Below, in pieces: positions 1 through 10,497 of a stretch of 64,000 nt of DNA; within the stretch, counting starts at the first letter, position 1, and each line of letters begins with the position of its first letter. The position numbers were made by a program, and so were the translations under genes. The stretch is from positions 1,178,001 through 1,242,000 of the forward strand of contig JAAROD010000095.1 of NCBI GenBank assembly GCA_012274445.1, in the 5' to 3' direction. Under the pieces are notes generated by a model that saw only the letters and a program-made list of their open reading frames with translations, ran no database searches and was not told where the DNA came from. The stretch comes from Sclerotiophoma versabilis. Taxonomy: Eukaryota; Ascomycota; Dothideomycetes; Pleosporales; Didymellaceae.

Positions 1-2
1 AC

Positions 3-1001
3 GCCCTCAAGAAGAAGAGCGACCAGTGGGAGAAGCTCATCAAGATCGGCCGCACCCACTTGCAGGATGCCACACCACTGACCCTCGGCCAGGAGTTCTC
101 CGGCTACGTCACACAGCTCGACTACGGCATTGAGCGCGTCAAGTCCTCTCTGCCCCGCCTCAGGATGCTCGCTCAGGGTGGAACCGCCGTTGGCACGGGT
201 ATCAACACCTTCAAGGGCTTCGCCGAGGACATTGCCGCTGAAGTCTCCAAGATGACCGGCCACGAGTTCATCACCGCCCCCAACAAGTTCGAGGCCCTCG
301 CCGCCCACGACGCCGTTGTCGAAGCCCACGGCCAGCTCAACACCCTCGCTGCCTCCCTCTTCAAGATCGCCCAGGACATCCGCTTCCTCGGCTCCGGCCC
401 CCGCTGCGGTCTTGGTGAGCTGAAGCTGCCCGAGAACGAGCCCGGCTCCTCCATCATGCCGGGCAAGGTCAACCCCACACAGTGCGAGTCCCTGACCATG
501 GTCTGCACACAGGTCTTCGGTAACAACGCCGCAACCACCTTTGCCGGCTCGCAGGGTAACTTCGAGCTGAACGTCTTCAAGCCCGTCATGATCCGCAACC
601 TGCTGCACAGCTCGCGCCTGCTAGCCGACGGCATGAGGAGTTTCGAGAAGAACCTGGTCCAGGGTCTTGAGGCGGATGAGAAGCGCATTGGCTCGCTGCT
701 GACTGAGTCGTAAGTACCCTCCCCGCCGCGGTCCCTGTGTCCCTGAGCACCACTCTCCCCAGCCTATATAGGCAACCGTGGTTTCGCTAGTCCCTTGCTA
801 ACGTAATGTAGGCTCATGCTGGTTACCTGCCTGAACCCCGTCATCGGCTACGACGCCGCATCCAAGACTGCGAAGCACGCACACAAGAACGGCCTGACAC
901 TGAAGGAGGCCGCCATGGAGCTCAAGGTCATCAGCTCCGAGGACTTTGACAAGCACGTCCGTCCCGAGCTCATGATTGCGCCCAAGGAGGCTAAGCTCTA
1001 G
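3..1001 (+). CDS. FUM1: Fumarate hydratase, class II (3' part of gene; 5' end outside window)
   Basis: Interconverts fumarate and L-malate in the mitochondrial TCA cycle and the cytosol. The window opens inside the gene, in frame from base 3. Exons are ..709 and 812..1001; the intron 710..811 starts GTAAGT, ends TGTAG and has a GCTAAC branch-like site. Splicing joins the halves of a Ser codon to give ESLMLVTCLNP, a run typical of fumarases. The class II signature GSSIMPGKVNP is at about 447-479, and IGRTHLQDATP (about 48-80) is the substrate-loop motif of the fumarase/aspartase superfamily. The C-terminal helix with KEAAMELKV is present, so the 3' end is complete (TAG 999-1001). It converges with the dynamin-like gene. 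Identity is secure; the start and any targeting presequence cannot be judged. Confidence 0.96.
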
Positions 1002-1698
1002 ATGGGTGAGCATGATGGGAAAGAAAGAAAAAAGTTCGAAGATGTGTGTATATTGATGTAATATGAAAGCGAAGCGAGCGCTGTTTGAATGCATCAGCAC
1101 CTTGTATTATCCGCGCCGCATACGTTCCTGCCATGTTGTTCAATGTGCCTTGTGGACGCTTTATCTTAAAACCACTATTTTATGGAGATTTCAAATCATT
1201 GGAGACTTGGGGCATGACAATCGTTAGAGACTTGGGGCATGACAATCATCAGAGACTTGGGGCATGACAATCATCAGAGACTTGGGACATGCATGACGAT
1301 TGATGATGGATTGCTATGAATTGGATACTCAAACTTGGATATGGTCATTTGAGTGTTAGCATCCCTTCTCCAAGGGTGCAAGGCTGTGAGCGTTCAAAGC
1401 ACATCCTGTAGTATCGTGAAAAATGCAATTCGTCGTATCTCTGCCAAAGTACCAAGGACCGTCCCATAGATGACGCTGACATCATCCTAAGTGACAAACC
1501 CCGATAGGTGGCGTGGTGGATATGAATATGAAAAAAAAAAAAAAAAAGTGCAAACTTTTCGTAACTGGTCAAGGAGGTAGTCGAAAAATCCTCCAGGAGT
1601 GCGGTTGCAGAGATGTTCAAAAAGTACCATGACCGGGGAAGAGTCAAGAGAGTTGATCGAATCTGGTATCGCCCTTGTGTAATGAGCGTCATGGTTGC
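1002..1698. other. Intergenic, convergent 3' flanks of fumarase and dynamin-like gene
   Basis: No gene seen. It holds the 3' UTRs of two converging genes, the 25-bp tandem repeat at 1202-1300, and an A-run near 1530-1548. Short open frames have no recognisable content. Confidence 0.6.
1202..1300. repeat. 25-bp tandem repeat, about 4 copies
   Basis: The unit begins GAGACTTGGGGCATGACAAT. Copies start at 1202, 1227, 1252 and 1277; the first three are nearly identical and the last is degenerate. It lies about 200 bases past the fumarase stop codon, so it may sit in the 3' UTR or just beyond it. Confidence 0.9.
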
Positions 1699-4101
1699 TC
1701 AGAAACTGGTCCGCATGCGCTTGACGCCGCCCATAGCATCACGGAAGATCTCGAAGCCCTTCTCGAGCATCGCCTTCTTCTCCTCGAAAAAAGCGCGGCG
1801 TTGGATCGTCTCAGGCGGCTCGCCGGCGATGAACTCGATTTGCTCGTTACTCATCGAAGTGACCGACATGGGGCTGAGTAGCTTGGTTGGAAGCGGGTCG
1901 ACCATACAGCGCTCGATGACCTGGCAGGTAACAGCATGGACAAAATATCTGAGCTTATCTGCGTAGTAGGCGTTCTGGCTTTCAAGGGCTTCTTCAGCGG
2001 CGAATGTCAGCATGTTCCGCTCGACGGCCTTTGTCATGATCTGCTGGAAAACGTCGGCGTCAAACTGTGTGGCTGCAGGCATACCGCCTTCGGCCAAGGT
2101 GTGAGTGGTTGTGGCTGCTTTCTTAGCAGAGGCTGTAAGGTCCGCATGTTTTTTATTGCGCTTCTTCTGGAGGGCATCAGAATAAGTATGGTCATATGTG
2201 CTTGGATGGCGAGCGTTGTCCTCAAGGAGCTTTTCGAACTCCTCCTTTGCGTCTTCGTGGGTTTCCTTGAGCACAGATGTGATCATCAGTTGTTCCAGAG
2301 GCTTTATAAATTCGGTTGGTGCTACGTATTCGAGGATCTGGTGGATGAATTCCTTGCACATGGCTCGCATTTTCGCAATATGGTCCAGCGTAATCGCCTT
2401 CCACGGACCAGATTGCTCCCAAAACAGGTGGCTGGTGACTTCCGGGTTGACACTGCCAGGCAGTTCGTGGCCACGACAGCGGACAATGGTATCTTTGACC
2501 CAGCTCATGGCATCCTCATACGACATGGGTACTGGCTTTGGAAGAGCGCCATCGTCAGCGCCATTTTCCTTCGTGGAGGTCTTCCGTGCTTTTTGCTGCT
2601 TTGTCAGTGTCTCCTTCTCAGCTTTCTTGTTGGGCTTCGTATCGGGCTTCGTATCGGGCTTCGCGCCGGACTGATTGACCTGAGCCTTTGGGTTCGGGTT
2701 GGGAGCCTTGTTCTTATCCTCTTCGCTCTCGAAGCTGTAAGTGTGACCGCATGTGCGCATAGTCTCAGCAAACTCGTGGTTGAGATTCTGAATCACGGCG
2801 CGAAACCTCCGGATATTGTTCTTCGATTCGAACGAGCTCTCGAGGTCGACAGTGCCAAAGAAATCGTGCAGATAGTGGCCATTCACAGCAGAAGCTATGA
2901 TGTGGTTGATCCTCATGGCGATCTTCATTAGTACCATTCTCTGCTCAGCCGGTGTCTCACGCCTATCTCCAAGTTTCATCAACTCGGTATTGGTCTCGGT
3001 CAGCTTTGACTGCATCTCGTTCTGAAGAGACGGAAGTTCTTGTGTGAGATGGCGAAGTAGAAGCGTGCTGAGTCGATTACAGAGCGCTTCTATACCGACC
3101 ATGTGCCGCGGAAGTTCTTTGAAGCGACCCTCATTGAAGAAGCTGCTCTCAGCGTCGTTACGTTGCTTTGCAGTATACCGAACATTGGCCTCCGGCGGGT
3201 TCTTGATGAGGTGCCATCCCCTCTCCAGGAAGACCTCTTTGTTGAGTGCCAGATCAAACCAGTTCTGCTGCTCTTCGGTACTCATGCAATCTGGCTTAGT
3301 AATTATGCCGAGCGTACGTGAGCCAGTCGCGTCGTAGTCTTTGAATAGGTTGAGAATGATCTGGTTGGCAGCATCGTTCTTGGCAGAGACGACAGCGAGG
3401 ATGATCGTACGAGGGTTTTTCATATATTCCTCGGCGAGACTGAAGATTAGGTTCTTGTCGTCATTGGTTGATGTTTTGGTGGCGCTGTGGATGAGTCCCG
3501 GCAGGTCCACAAGTGTACTGGTGGAATTAGTCCGTACGTGTTGGAGGCTAGGAAGAAGAACTTACAGCTGAGGTCGGTCAGGTCCACAGATCTCGACACT
3601 CAACACGTCTCGAGAGAAGGCTTTGGATGCGCCGATTTTGCCAAGTCCCATCTCTTGCGTGGCAGCATCGATGAGATCAGGTAATTGATTCACGTACAGC
3701 ATGGTCTTGTTGAAAGCCGCGAGCTTCCTCCGCTCAGCTTCAGACCGGTGCTTGCTTGGGACGATCTTGACAGTGACGGTGACTTTTACCTCGCGTCGGA
3801 GGATGATCTCGGTAGCGAAGCGGGTACAAAGACCAGCCTTGCGAGGGAATGGGATTTCTGTGATGGCTTCGAGGACGGAACTCTTGCCTGAGGACTGATC
3901 ACCGCAGACAACGAGTTGAGGCAGCTCGATGGTACCGTTGAGACCGGTGCGTCGGAGCTTGTCAACGACATCCAGCAAGCGGCGTTCGCCTGACGATTGA
4001 AGCTTAGCCAGAGAAGCAGTCGTGAAGCCGTCGAGCTCAGGTGCGTCCCTGTCATCATTGAGGTCGACCTGGGTGCGCTTGAGAGTTCGTGTATTCACCA
4101 T
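1699..4101 (-). CDS. Dynamin-family GTPase (Mx/Vps1-like)
   Basis: Large GTPase of the dynamin superfamily, which self-assembles on and remodels membranes. Exons are 4101..3566 and 3517..1699; the 48-base intron 3518..3565 joins PQL to TLVDLPG; 784 aa. Visible GTPase elements are G1 GDQSSGKSS (residues 67-75), the switch Thr in LCTRFATE, G3 DLPG (about 183) and G4 TKPD (about 254). A C-terminal GTPase-effector region (about 640-780) contains YYADKLRYFV and AGEPPETIQRR. Between the middle domain and the C-terminal stalk is a Lys/Pro-rich low-complexity stretch with TKPD repeats. No transmembrane segment or PH domain was seen. The start at 4101 has ACC before the ATG; an in-frame upstream ATG at 4206 would add 35 residues. 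It could serve mitochondrial, peroxisomal or antiviral-like roles, and sequence alone does not decide. Confidence 0.9.
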
Positions 4102-4738
4102 GGTAGTAACGAGGGTCTGGAGTTTTGTGTGAGAAGGATGGAGTTTGCAGAAGTAACGAGCTGTGTGGGTAAGATATATGAGCAAGCCCCAGGTCTTGTA
4201 CCTCACAACGACAAACGCCCATACTGAGTGGCGCAGGCTTTAACAGGGTAAAGGTGGAAGAGGCGTAGAGATAGGCAAGACTCAATTGAACTCCACACTG
4301 GAAGACACGTTCCAGGCAGGCTTCTACGGTAGCTCTTAAACGCGTACATGAAGCTGCACTTGTGGAAGTGGCCTTCGAAACCAATCCGAACAAGCGTATT
4401 AAACTTGCTTTGGTATTCTCACCTGTTTCGAATAGCCTTGGAAGCTTATCCGCTAATTCGCGGCGAACAAGCGTTGGGTTGCATGGGAGGTAGCCAGGGC
4501 AGGCACGAGTCAACGCGCTCAGACGACGCTACCACAACGGTCAGCTAGATGTTGAAAGTTTAGGGCCATTTAAACGGCCATTTAGAGAACCATTTAGAGA
4601 ACCATTTAAAGAACCATTTAGAGGACCGTTTAGAAGGCCTTTTAGAAATCCATCGTAACAAATGAAACCTTACAATATACATAAAAGCCGCTAAAGTGAC
4701 AAAAGCTCTATATTAAAAAAAAACAGCAGAAAGCAAGC
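4102..4738. other. Intergenic: dynamin-gene promoter and FAT1-like 3' flank
   Basis: Contains the upstream region of the dynamin-like gene and a 12-bp tandem repeat (4566-4651). A minus-strand open frame (4055-4513) overlaps the leader but has no recognisable domain and is not called. Confidence 0.55.
4566..4651. repeat. 12-bp tandem repeat (CCATTTAGAGAA), about 7 copies
   Basis: Units of 12 bases start at 4566, 4578, 4590, 4602, 4614, 4626 and 4638. The middle copies are near-perfect and the outer ones drift. The array lies between the dynamin-like gene and the 3' end of the acyl-CoA synthetase. Confidence 0.9.
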
Positions 4739-6839
4739 TTACAGTTTGGCCTCGACGCCACCCGCACTCGCCCTCAGCTGGTCCCAATCCTCGATTGTAA
4801 ACACGACATAGCCTCTGTCTTCCTTGACGAGCCCCGAGTGGGCCGCCAGCGCCGCCGGGTGCCAGTATAGTGTGTCGTACTCGACGTCCTGCTCCCCCTT
4901 TTCGGCGGCCTCCTTGTCTGCGCGCTCCTGTATCTTGCGCAGATCGATACCGTCGTTTCGGAGCGGTACCTTGTTCTGCTTGTTGTTGTGCATGCTGGTC
5001 TGGTGCTTGAGCACTCTTAAAAAGACCGGGACCGCGTACTTGGGCAACTTGGTCTGCGCGTGCTTCAGCAGGCCCTGGAAATCAAACGGCTCGGTGATGT
5101 TGATGGCCGCACAGCCAGCCCGTCCGTCGTGGCCAGGGACCTCAACACCGTAGACGTTTGCCTCGGTGAGGCCGGGGAAGGAACCCAGTGCCTCTGCGAC
5201 CTCGGCAGTCGATACGTTTTCGCTCTTCCAGCGGAAGGTGTCGCCCAGCCTGTCCATGAAGAACCAGCGGCCGTCTTTGTCGCGGCGCAGGGCGTCGCCG
5301 GTGCGGTAGTACAGGTCGCCTTTCTTGAAGACGTTGCGCTCGAAGCGCTGCTGGGTGGCGTCGGGGTTGTTGTAGTAGCCGACAAAGGCAGACTCGTGCG
5401 GCATCTGGACGAAGATCTCGCTGCCCTCCTCGTACGGCTTGCGTTTGCAGAAGCCGGTGTTGGGGTCGCGGAGGAGCTCGCCGGTCACAATGTCGACGGC
5501 GACCGGGACGTAGGTGTTGTGGAAGCGCCAGCGGTCGATCAGGCCCTGGTGGCCGACGCAGGTGGCGGTGAAGGGGCCGCGGGAGCCGTTGAAGAGGGCC
5601 ATGACGCCCTCTGTGCTGTTGAAGAACTCGCCGACGACCTGGATGCCGAAGCGGTCGACGAAGCGCTGCCACACGTCAGGGCGCAGGCCGTTGCCAAACA
5701 TGGCGCGGACATTGTGCTGCCGGTCGAGCGGGCTGGGCGGGGTGTTGATGAGGTAGCGGGCGGTCTCGCCGACGTAGACGATGGCGGTGGAGCGCGAGTC
5801 GCGGACGTCGGTCCAGAAGCGCGAGGTCGAGAACTTGGTGCCGATGCAGCAGGTGATGCCCGTGACCATGCAGACGAGGCCGGTGGTGCCTCCCGTGCCG
5901 TGGTAGAGCGGCATGCAGACGTACCACCTGTCGCCGTCGGGCCCCGACTTGAGGCCCATGGCGCCGACTCTGCCGGTGAGGCCTGCGGCGCGCTGGCTCT
6001 CGAAGGGACATGCCTTGGGGTGGCCGGTGGTGCCGCTGCGCCTGTTAGCCACGCCCGCGCTCGACCATCTCCCCACGCGCTGACTGACCTGGTGTAGAAC
6101 AAGAACAGCGGGAACTTGCCCTTGGCGCCCACCCGCAGCTCGTCGCCCGGCCGCTTCGGCTCGAGGCGCGCGATGGCGCCCTTCTGCGCCTGGTCCAGCA
6201 CGACGATGCTCATGCCCAGCTCGCCCTCCAGCCGGCCCCGGACCGCCTCGATCCGCCCGCGGCACTCGGCGTCCTCGTCGACGACAAGGACCGTGGCCGC
6301 GGCGACCCTGAGGCAGTGCACCAGCGCATCGCCCGCCAGGTTGTAGTTGATCCAGGCCGGCGCGCTCCCAATCGCCCAGCTGCCGAGGTGCGTGAACAGG
6401 AACTCGGGCCGGTTCATCATGTACATGGCCACCAGCTTGCCCGGCTGCACGCCCTGCTGCAGCATGAACTGCCCATAGCGGCACGCGTTGGCGTACGTCT
6501 CCGCCCACGTGTAGCAGCCCGACCGGCTCCAGATGGCTTCGGCGTCCGACGGCAGGCGCTGCACCTGCGCCTCGAACTGGTACCAGAGCGACTGCCCGCG
6601 CCCGGCGGCGTTCTTGTCGAGCGCGCGCTGCGTCGCCCGCGCCCCGAGGATGCCGCGGATGTCCTTGCTGAGGTGGAATTTGGCGTCGAGGTATGCCGCG
6701 GCGGCGGCGGTGCCGGCGATTGCGCCTGCGACGGGGACTGGGCCGTGTTAGTGACCGCTGGAGCGAGGCAGTGGTAGCGGCGACGACGAAAGCTGGGGGA
6801 GCGCAGCGTCGGCGCTTGGGCACACGCACCGAGGGCCAT
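4739..6839 (-). CDS. FAT1: Very-long-chain acyl-CoA synthetase / fatty-acid transporter (FAT1/FATP family), peroxisomal
   Basis: Activates very-long-chain fatty acids to CoA thioesters via an acyl-adenylate. Exons are 6839..6830 (10 nt: Met-Ala-Leu plus one base), 6725..6089 and 6035..4739, with introns of 104 and 53 bases; 647 aa, close to the yeast Fat1 length. The second junction rebuilds the AMP-binding motif FYTSGTTGHPKA. Also visible are MPLYHGTGG, FNSTEG (adenine-binding region), YRTGDALRRD and the FATP-type DRLGDTFRWKSENVST. The protein ends EAKL; the final AKL is a canonical PTS1, supporting a peroxisomal location. The N-terminus is Ala-rich and could be membrane-associated. Strong GC bias leaves long spurious frames across exon 2. 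The 10-nt first exon is inferred from ATG plus splice signals. CoA ligases of secondary metabolism are an alternative, but the FATP signature favours FAT1. Confidence 0.92.
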
Positions 6840-7473
6840 GGCGGTCTGCTTCTCTTGCTGTGCTAGACACGCAGGTAGGGCTATGGATCCAGAAAAGGAG
6901 AAACCAGCAATGCTCGACACTTCGGCTGCTCTGAATCCTGCAACCCTCCAGGGCCCGCCTGCTCTTAATCCATCTGCCACTGCCGCGCAACGTGACTGAT
7001 TGCCGACGTCCCCTCGGTCTACCGCTGCCGCCACTATACCGCATCGGGCTCCGGGGTAAGCCCGCAGGAGCTAGCATCTGCCTCAACCAACACCCGGAGC
7101 CTGGCCGCCGCTCGGTACTTCAACGTGCATCGTCGGCACTGTTGTTGTTGTTGTTGTTGTCGTTGTTGTCGTTGTTGTCGTTGTTGTCGTTGTTGTCGTT
7201 GTTGTCGTTGTTGTCGTTGTTGTCGTTGTTGTCGTTGTTGTCGTTGTTGTCGTTGTTGTCGTTGTTGTCGTTGTTGTCGTTGTTGCTGCGGACTCCCCGG
7301 AACGCAGCTCACTGTCATTTCAGCCAAACTCCACCTAGCCAACACAAGGGTCAAGTCACAAGTCACAGGACCACGTACGCCGCATTGTTAGAGCGCCCTT
7401 GCGCCAAAGTCATTAAACATCATACATTAATCGTATGCGCTCATAGTCTATCTGTACATCCAGCACGCATCCT
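6840..7473. other. Intergenic: promoter of FAT1-like gene and 3' flank of beta-galactosidase
   Basis: Dominated by the (GTTGTTGTC)n microsatellite. Apart from the putative leader of the acyl-CoA synthetase, nothing else was recognised. A minus-strand frame across the repeat would encode a Gln/Gln/Arg polymer and is treated as an artefact. Confidence 0.6.
7141..7285. repeat. Microsatellite, 9-bp unit GTTGTTGTC, about 14 uninterrupted copies
   Basis: A GTT run (7141-7160) passes into perfect GTTGTTGTC units up to about 7278 with no visible substitutions. It sits about 300-450 bases upstream of the FAT1-like start codon and about 190 bases beyond the beta-galactosidase stop. The purity suggests recent expansion. 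Confidence 0.95.
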
Positions 7474-10400
7474 CTACGCATAAGCCAGCCTCTCCTCAGT
7501 CCACCCAGGCCTGAGGTACTCGGAATCAAACCTCGACTCCCAGCTGCTCTCCACAGCGTACTCCTGCACCATCTTCACCTCCACCTTCGCACCGTCCTTG
7601 GACTGCGACCATACAGACAATCCGATGACGTTGTCACCGGCGTAGTTGAGAACACCCGCAGGGACGGGGAACTTGATCTCGTTACCAACCCAGGGGTTGA
7701 AGCGACCGTACTGGTATCCGTTGACAAAGAGCTGCACGCGAACCTGCTTTGACGCCGGCGCGTTGAGGATGAACGCAAACGAAGCATCGACCTTGGCAGG
7801 CACATCGAGCGGGACGACAGTGCGGTAGAAGTTGATGGTAGCGCCGTTGAAGCCCGTCGATGGGGAGCTGGACTTCCACTTCGAGTCGTCGAAGCCGGGG
7901 AGGTGCCAGCCGAGACGCTCGGCTGTGAGACCGCCCTCAGCCAGAGGACCGCGGACGGGGTCGAGCTGCATCTTCTCGCCACCTGCCTCACCGGCAATCT
8001 TCCACTTGGTGAAGTTGCCGCCGCCAACAAGGCTGGCTCCGAGGATACCGCGGGGATCAGTAGCCCCGCCGCGGAGGTCGTGGCCCGAGTTGTCCTGCGC
8101 AACGAGTAGGACGTTGGTGCCGTTGGCGTTCAGAGTGGCGTTGTTGAAAGAGAGGGTCTGGTTGCCCTGGCCGACCGTCGAGTTACCGTACCACGAGCCG
8201 ATGAACTGGCCATTGAGCCAAGCGGTCCAGCCGAAAGCAAGACCACCCTGGAGAGCAAGGTTAACGCCAGTAGCTGGGCCGTTGAAGTATCCACGGAAGA
8301 GGTGGAAGCTGTTGTGGAAACCATACTCATCAACGTAGAGGACAGGGAGCGTAGCAGGCTTTGTAGGGTTAGGGGTCGTGACGTGGTTGGCCTCAACCCA
8401 GGCAGCACCGGAATCATCGTAGCTGGGCAGCTTCTCGGGCAGACCGTCGGCGACCTTCCAGCTAGTCAACTCAGGAAGCTTGATGGAACCGCTAAACGCC
8501 TTGACGCTGGCCTTCAGACTGCCGTGAGCGGTGCGGTGAGTCTTGACCTCCTGCCCGTTCCAGGACAGCTTCTTGAAGCTCTTGGGAGCGAAAACCTCAA
8601 TGTCAGTGGACTTTAGGATGTCACCCTTCAAGGCCAGCACGCCGTTCTCGTTCGCAACGTGACGGACAAGGTAAGGGCCTCCTACGATGATAGACTGATC
8701 AACAGGTGCAGTGGGATCTTTAGAAAGGTTGGGCGCCCAGAACAGGTAGCCGGTAGGCTTGTCGACAACAACGACCTTGACACCGTCATTGAACTCGTAG
8801 ACGCTCTGGCCGTTGACTGCAGGAACGTTGACCGAAACACCAAAGCTGTCAGCCTTGACTGTCGCATTGGCAGCCTTTCCATTCTGAGCAATGGAGCCCT
8901 TCTTTGCACCCTTGATGTGGAATTCAGCAGATTCACCAGCACCAGTCCAGAGGACAACGATGGGCTTGCCATCGACGACAGAGTACGTGAGAACTTCGGC
9001 AGTCGAGTAGGTAATGGTGTTGTTGCCAATGGTAAAGTCAGTCACGAGGATCTTCGATTGGTGACCGTTCAGCACGATAGAGCCAGTCTGGGGAATGGTC
9101 AGGTTACCAATGGAGGTGCTAACGTGAAGCTTGAACTCCTCCCTTGTGCCGGATGGCGAGTAGTCGTGAATAGTGACGTAGAAGGCACCATTGGTCTCTG
9201 GGTTGCGGAGCTCGCTAGCCTTGACAGCCGAGTTTGTGGTGTAGCCAGTGGAGTTGCCAATACGGTCAGTAACAGTCAGGTCCTCAGCAATACGGGTGAA
9301 CAGAGCCAAGTTCTTGGTCTCATAGTATTTGCTGTCAATCTTGCGGTTCTCGCTGATCGGCGAGCTGTAATCGTATGAAGTCGCGACAACAGGGCAGGCC
9401 AACGCTCCCCAGTTTGTACCACCGTACATCATGTAAAGTGACAAGGCAGTCGAGCGCTGCGAGATCAAGTTGCGGTAGAACAAGTTTGCAAAGTCGGCGC
9501 CAATGTCACCAGGGCAGCCACCCTCGGGTCCGCCCCAGGGGTTGTAACTACCACCCTGGAACTCGGGGAAAAAGCTAGGCTGCGTAGGTGAGACCTCAGA
9601 GAAGTGGTCGTAATAGTTGATGGTCTGATAAGCGACGTATTTGCCGTTTGTTCCGGTGCACTCGTTCAAGTTGCAAGACCAGCAAGATGGGTAGCTGTCG
9701 AGACCAGCAACATCGACGTTGCCTAGAGCACCAGGCCCAAAGTCTTTCGACCAACTCTTGGTGTTCATGTTGGGGTCATTGTGGATCAGAGGTATGTCGA
9801 TACCATTGGCGCGAGCCAACTTCTCGAGAGCATCCATGTAGCGTCCAGAGGGCAGATCGGGAATCTTCTTGGCTGTGTCCTTCCATTGCTGGCCATACTC
9901 GTTCTCGATCTGATAGACGAGGCCGTTGCCACCCTTGGTCACATCGTGCTTAGCAGCACGCTTTGAGAACTCGGAGAAGTAGGGCTCCAAAGCCGCAAGG
10001 TAGCGTGGGTCGTCATTACGAAGCTTGCCATAAGCTCCGGTGGTGAGCCACAGGGGAAAGCCTCCGGCATTGGCCTCAGCATTCACATATGGCCCAGGAC
10101 GAGTGATCACGTACAGTCCGACTCGTTCTGCAATCTCGTAGAGCTTGGTAAAGTCATGAGCGGGGCTGTCAAAGTCGATGGTGTTGTTGTTCGCGCTGTG
10201 ATAACCCCAGTTGCCGTAGAAAGCAAATGCAGTGAAACCAGCCGCCTTGATCTTCTCAAGAAGGTCCTCCCAGACCTCGGGCACGGGTATACGCCAGTAG
10301 TGGATCTCTCCAGAGAAGACGAACAGCCTCTTGCCGTTCACCTTGAAGCTGTAGTGATCCCATTGGACAACGTCATTCAAGCCGTTGTCGTGAAGGGGCC

Positions 10401-10497
10401 ATTGCCCAACGCTGTTGTTTTGAGCATTGACGGCAGGGATGGAGGTGGCCAGGGATGCCAGAACGGACAGCCATGAGAGGCTGTTGACGGAGCGCAT
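7474..10497 (-). CDS. lacA: Secreted beta-galactosidase, glycoside hydrolase family 35
   Basis: Hydrolyses terminal beta-galactosyl residues from lactose and plant cell-wall galactans outside the cell. One uninterrupted frame of 1007 aa, the usual length for fungal LacA. An N-terminal signal peptide (hydrophobic LSVLASLATSIPAVNA, cleavage near residue 25) is followed by the GH35 barrel. The proton donor is in QIENEYGQQ (Glu about 200) and the nucleophile in FFPEFQGGSYNPWGG (Glu about 312); FSGEIHYWRIP and RPGPYVNAEANAGGFP are further family motifs. The jelly-roll domains follow (WTAWLNGQFIGSWYG; RVQLFVNGYQYGRFNPW). Many N-glycosylation sequons are visible. The promoter carries several CreA-type sites (separate entry), consistent with carbon catabolite control. 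Nothing is broken. Confidence 0.97.
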   Translation of the reverse strand: MRSVNSLSWLSVLASLATSIPAVNAQNNSVGQWPLHDNGLNDVVQWDHYSFKVNGKRLFVFSGEIHYWRIPVPEVWEDLLEKIKAAGFTAFAFYGNWGYHSANNNTIDFDSPAHDFTKLYEIAERVGLYVITRPGPYVNAEANAGGFPLWLTTGAYGKLRNDDPRYLAALEPYFSEFSKRAAKHDVTKGGNGLVYQIENEYGQQWKDTAKKIPDLPSGRYMDALEKLARANGIDIPLIHNDPNMNTKSWSKDFGPGALGNVDVAGLDSYPSCWSCNLNECTGTNGKYVAYQTINYYDHFSEVSPTQPSFFPEFQGGSYNPWGGPEGGCPGDIGADFANLFYRNLISQRSTALSLYMMYGGTNWGALACPVVATSYDYSSPISENRKIDSKYYETKNLALFTRIAEDLTVTDRIGNSTGYTTNSAVKASELRNPETNGAFYVTIHDYSPSGTREEFKLHVSTSIGNLTIPQTGSIVLNGHQSKILVTDFTIGNNTITYSTAEVLTYSVVDGKPIVVLWTGAGESAEFHIKGAKKGSIAQNGKAANATVKADSFGVSVNVPAVNGQSVYEFNDGVKVVVVDKPTGYLFWAPNLSKDPTAPVDQSIIVGGPYLVRHVANENGVLALKGDILKSTDIEVFAPKSFKKLSWNGQEVKTHRTAHGSLKASVKAFSGSIKLPELTSWKVADGLPEKLPSYDDSGAAWVEANHVTTPNPTKPATLPVLYVDEYGFHNSFHLFRGYFNGPATGVNLALQGGLAFGWTAWLNGQFIGSWYGNSTVGQGNQTLSFNNATLNANGTNVLLVAQDNSGHDLRGGATDPRGILGASLVGGGNFTKWKIAGEAGGEKMQLDPVRGPLAEGGLTAERLGWHLPGFDDSKWKSSSPSTGFNGATINFYRTVVPLDVPAKVDASFAFILNAPASKQVRVQLFVNGYQYGRFNPWVGNEIKFPVPAGVLNYAGDNVIGLSVWSQSKDGAKVEVKMVQEYAVESSWESRFDSEYLRPGWTEERLAYA

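Noticed and set aside
1936..2931. 331-codon plus-strand frame within the dynamin-like gene
   Set aside because: Antisense shadow of the conserved GTPase gene; no domain.
4055..4513. 152-codon minus-strand frame over the dynamin gene leader
   Set aside because: Overlaps the presumed start region, no domain; could be transposon debris but nothing recognisable supports it.
5060..6097. 345-codon plus-strand frame across the acyl-CoA synthetase
   Set aside because: Val/Ala/Gly-rich reverse complement of a GC-rich exon.
6090..6829. Minus-strand open frame continuous with the FAT1-like exon 3 but Arg/Ala-rich (start near 6829)
   Set aside because: The acyl-CoA synthetase motifs upstream of the intron lie in a different frame; this stretch is a GC-rich shadow joined only because no stop occurs.
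7034..7366. Minus-strand frame encoding a Gln-Gln-Arg polymer over the microsatellite
   Set aside because: The content is produced entirely by the repeat, with no flanking domain and no splice link to a gene.
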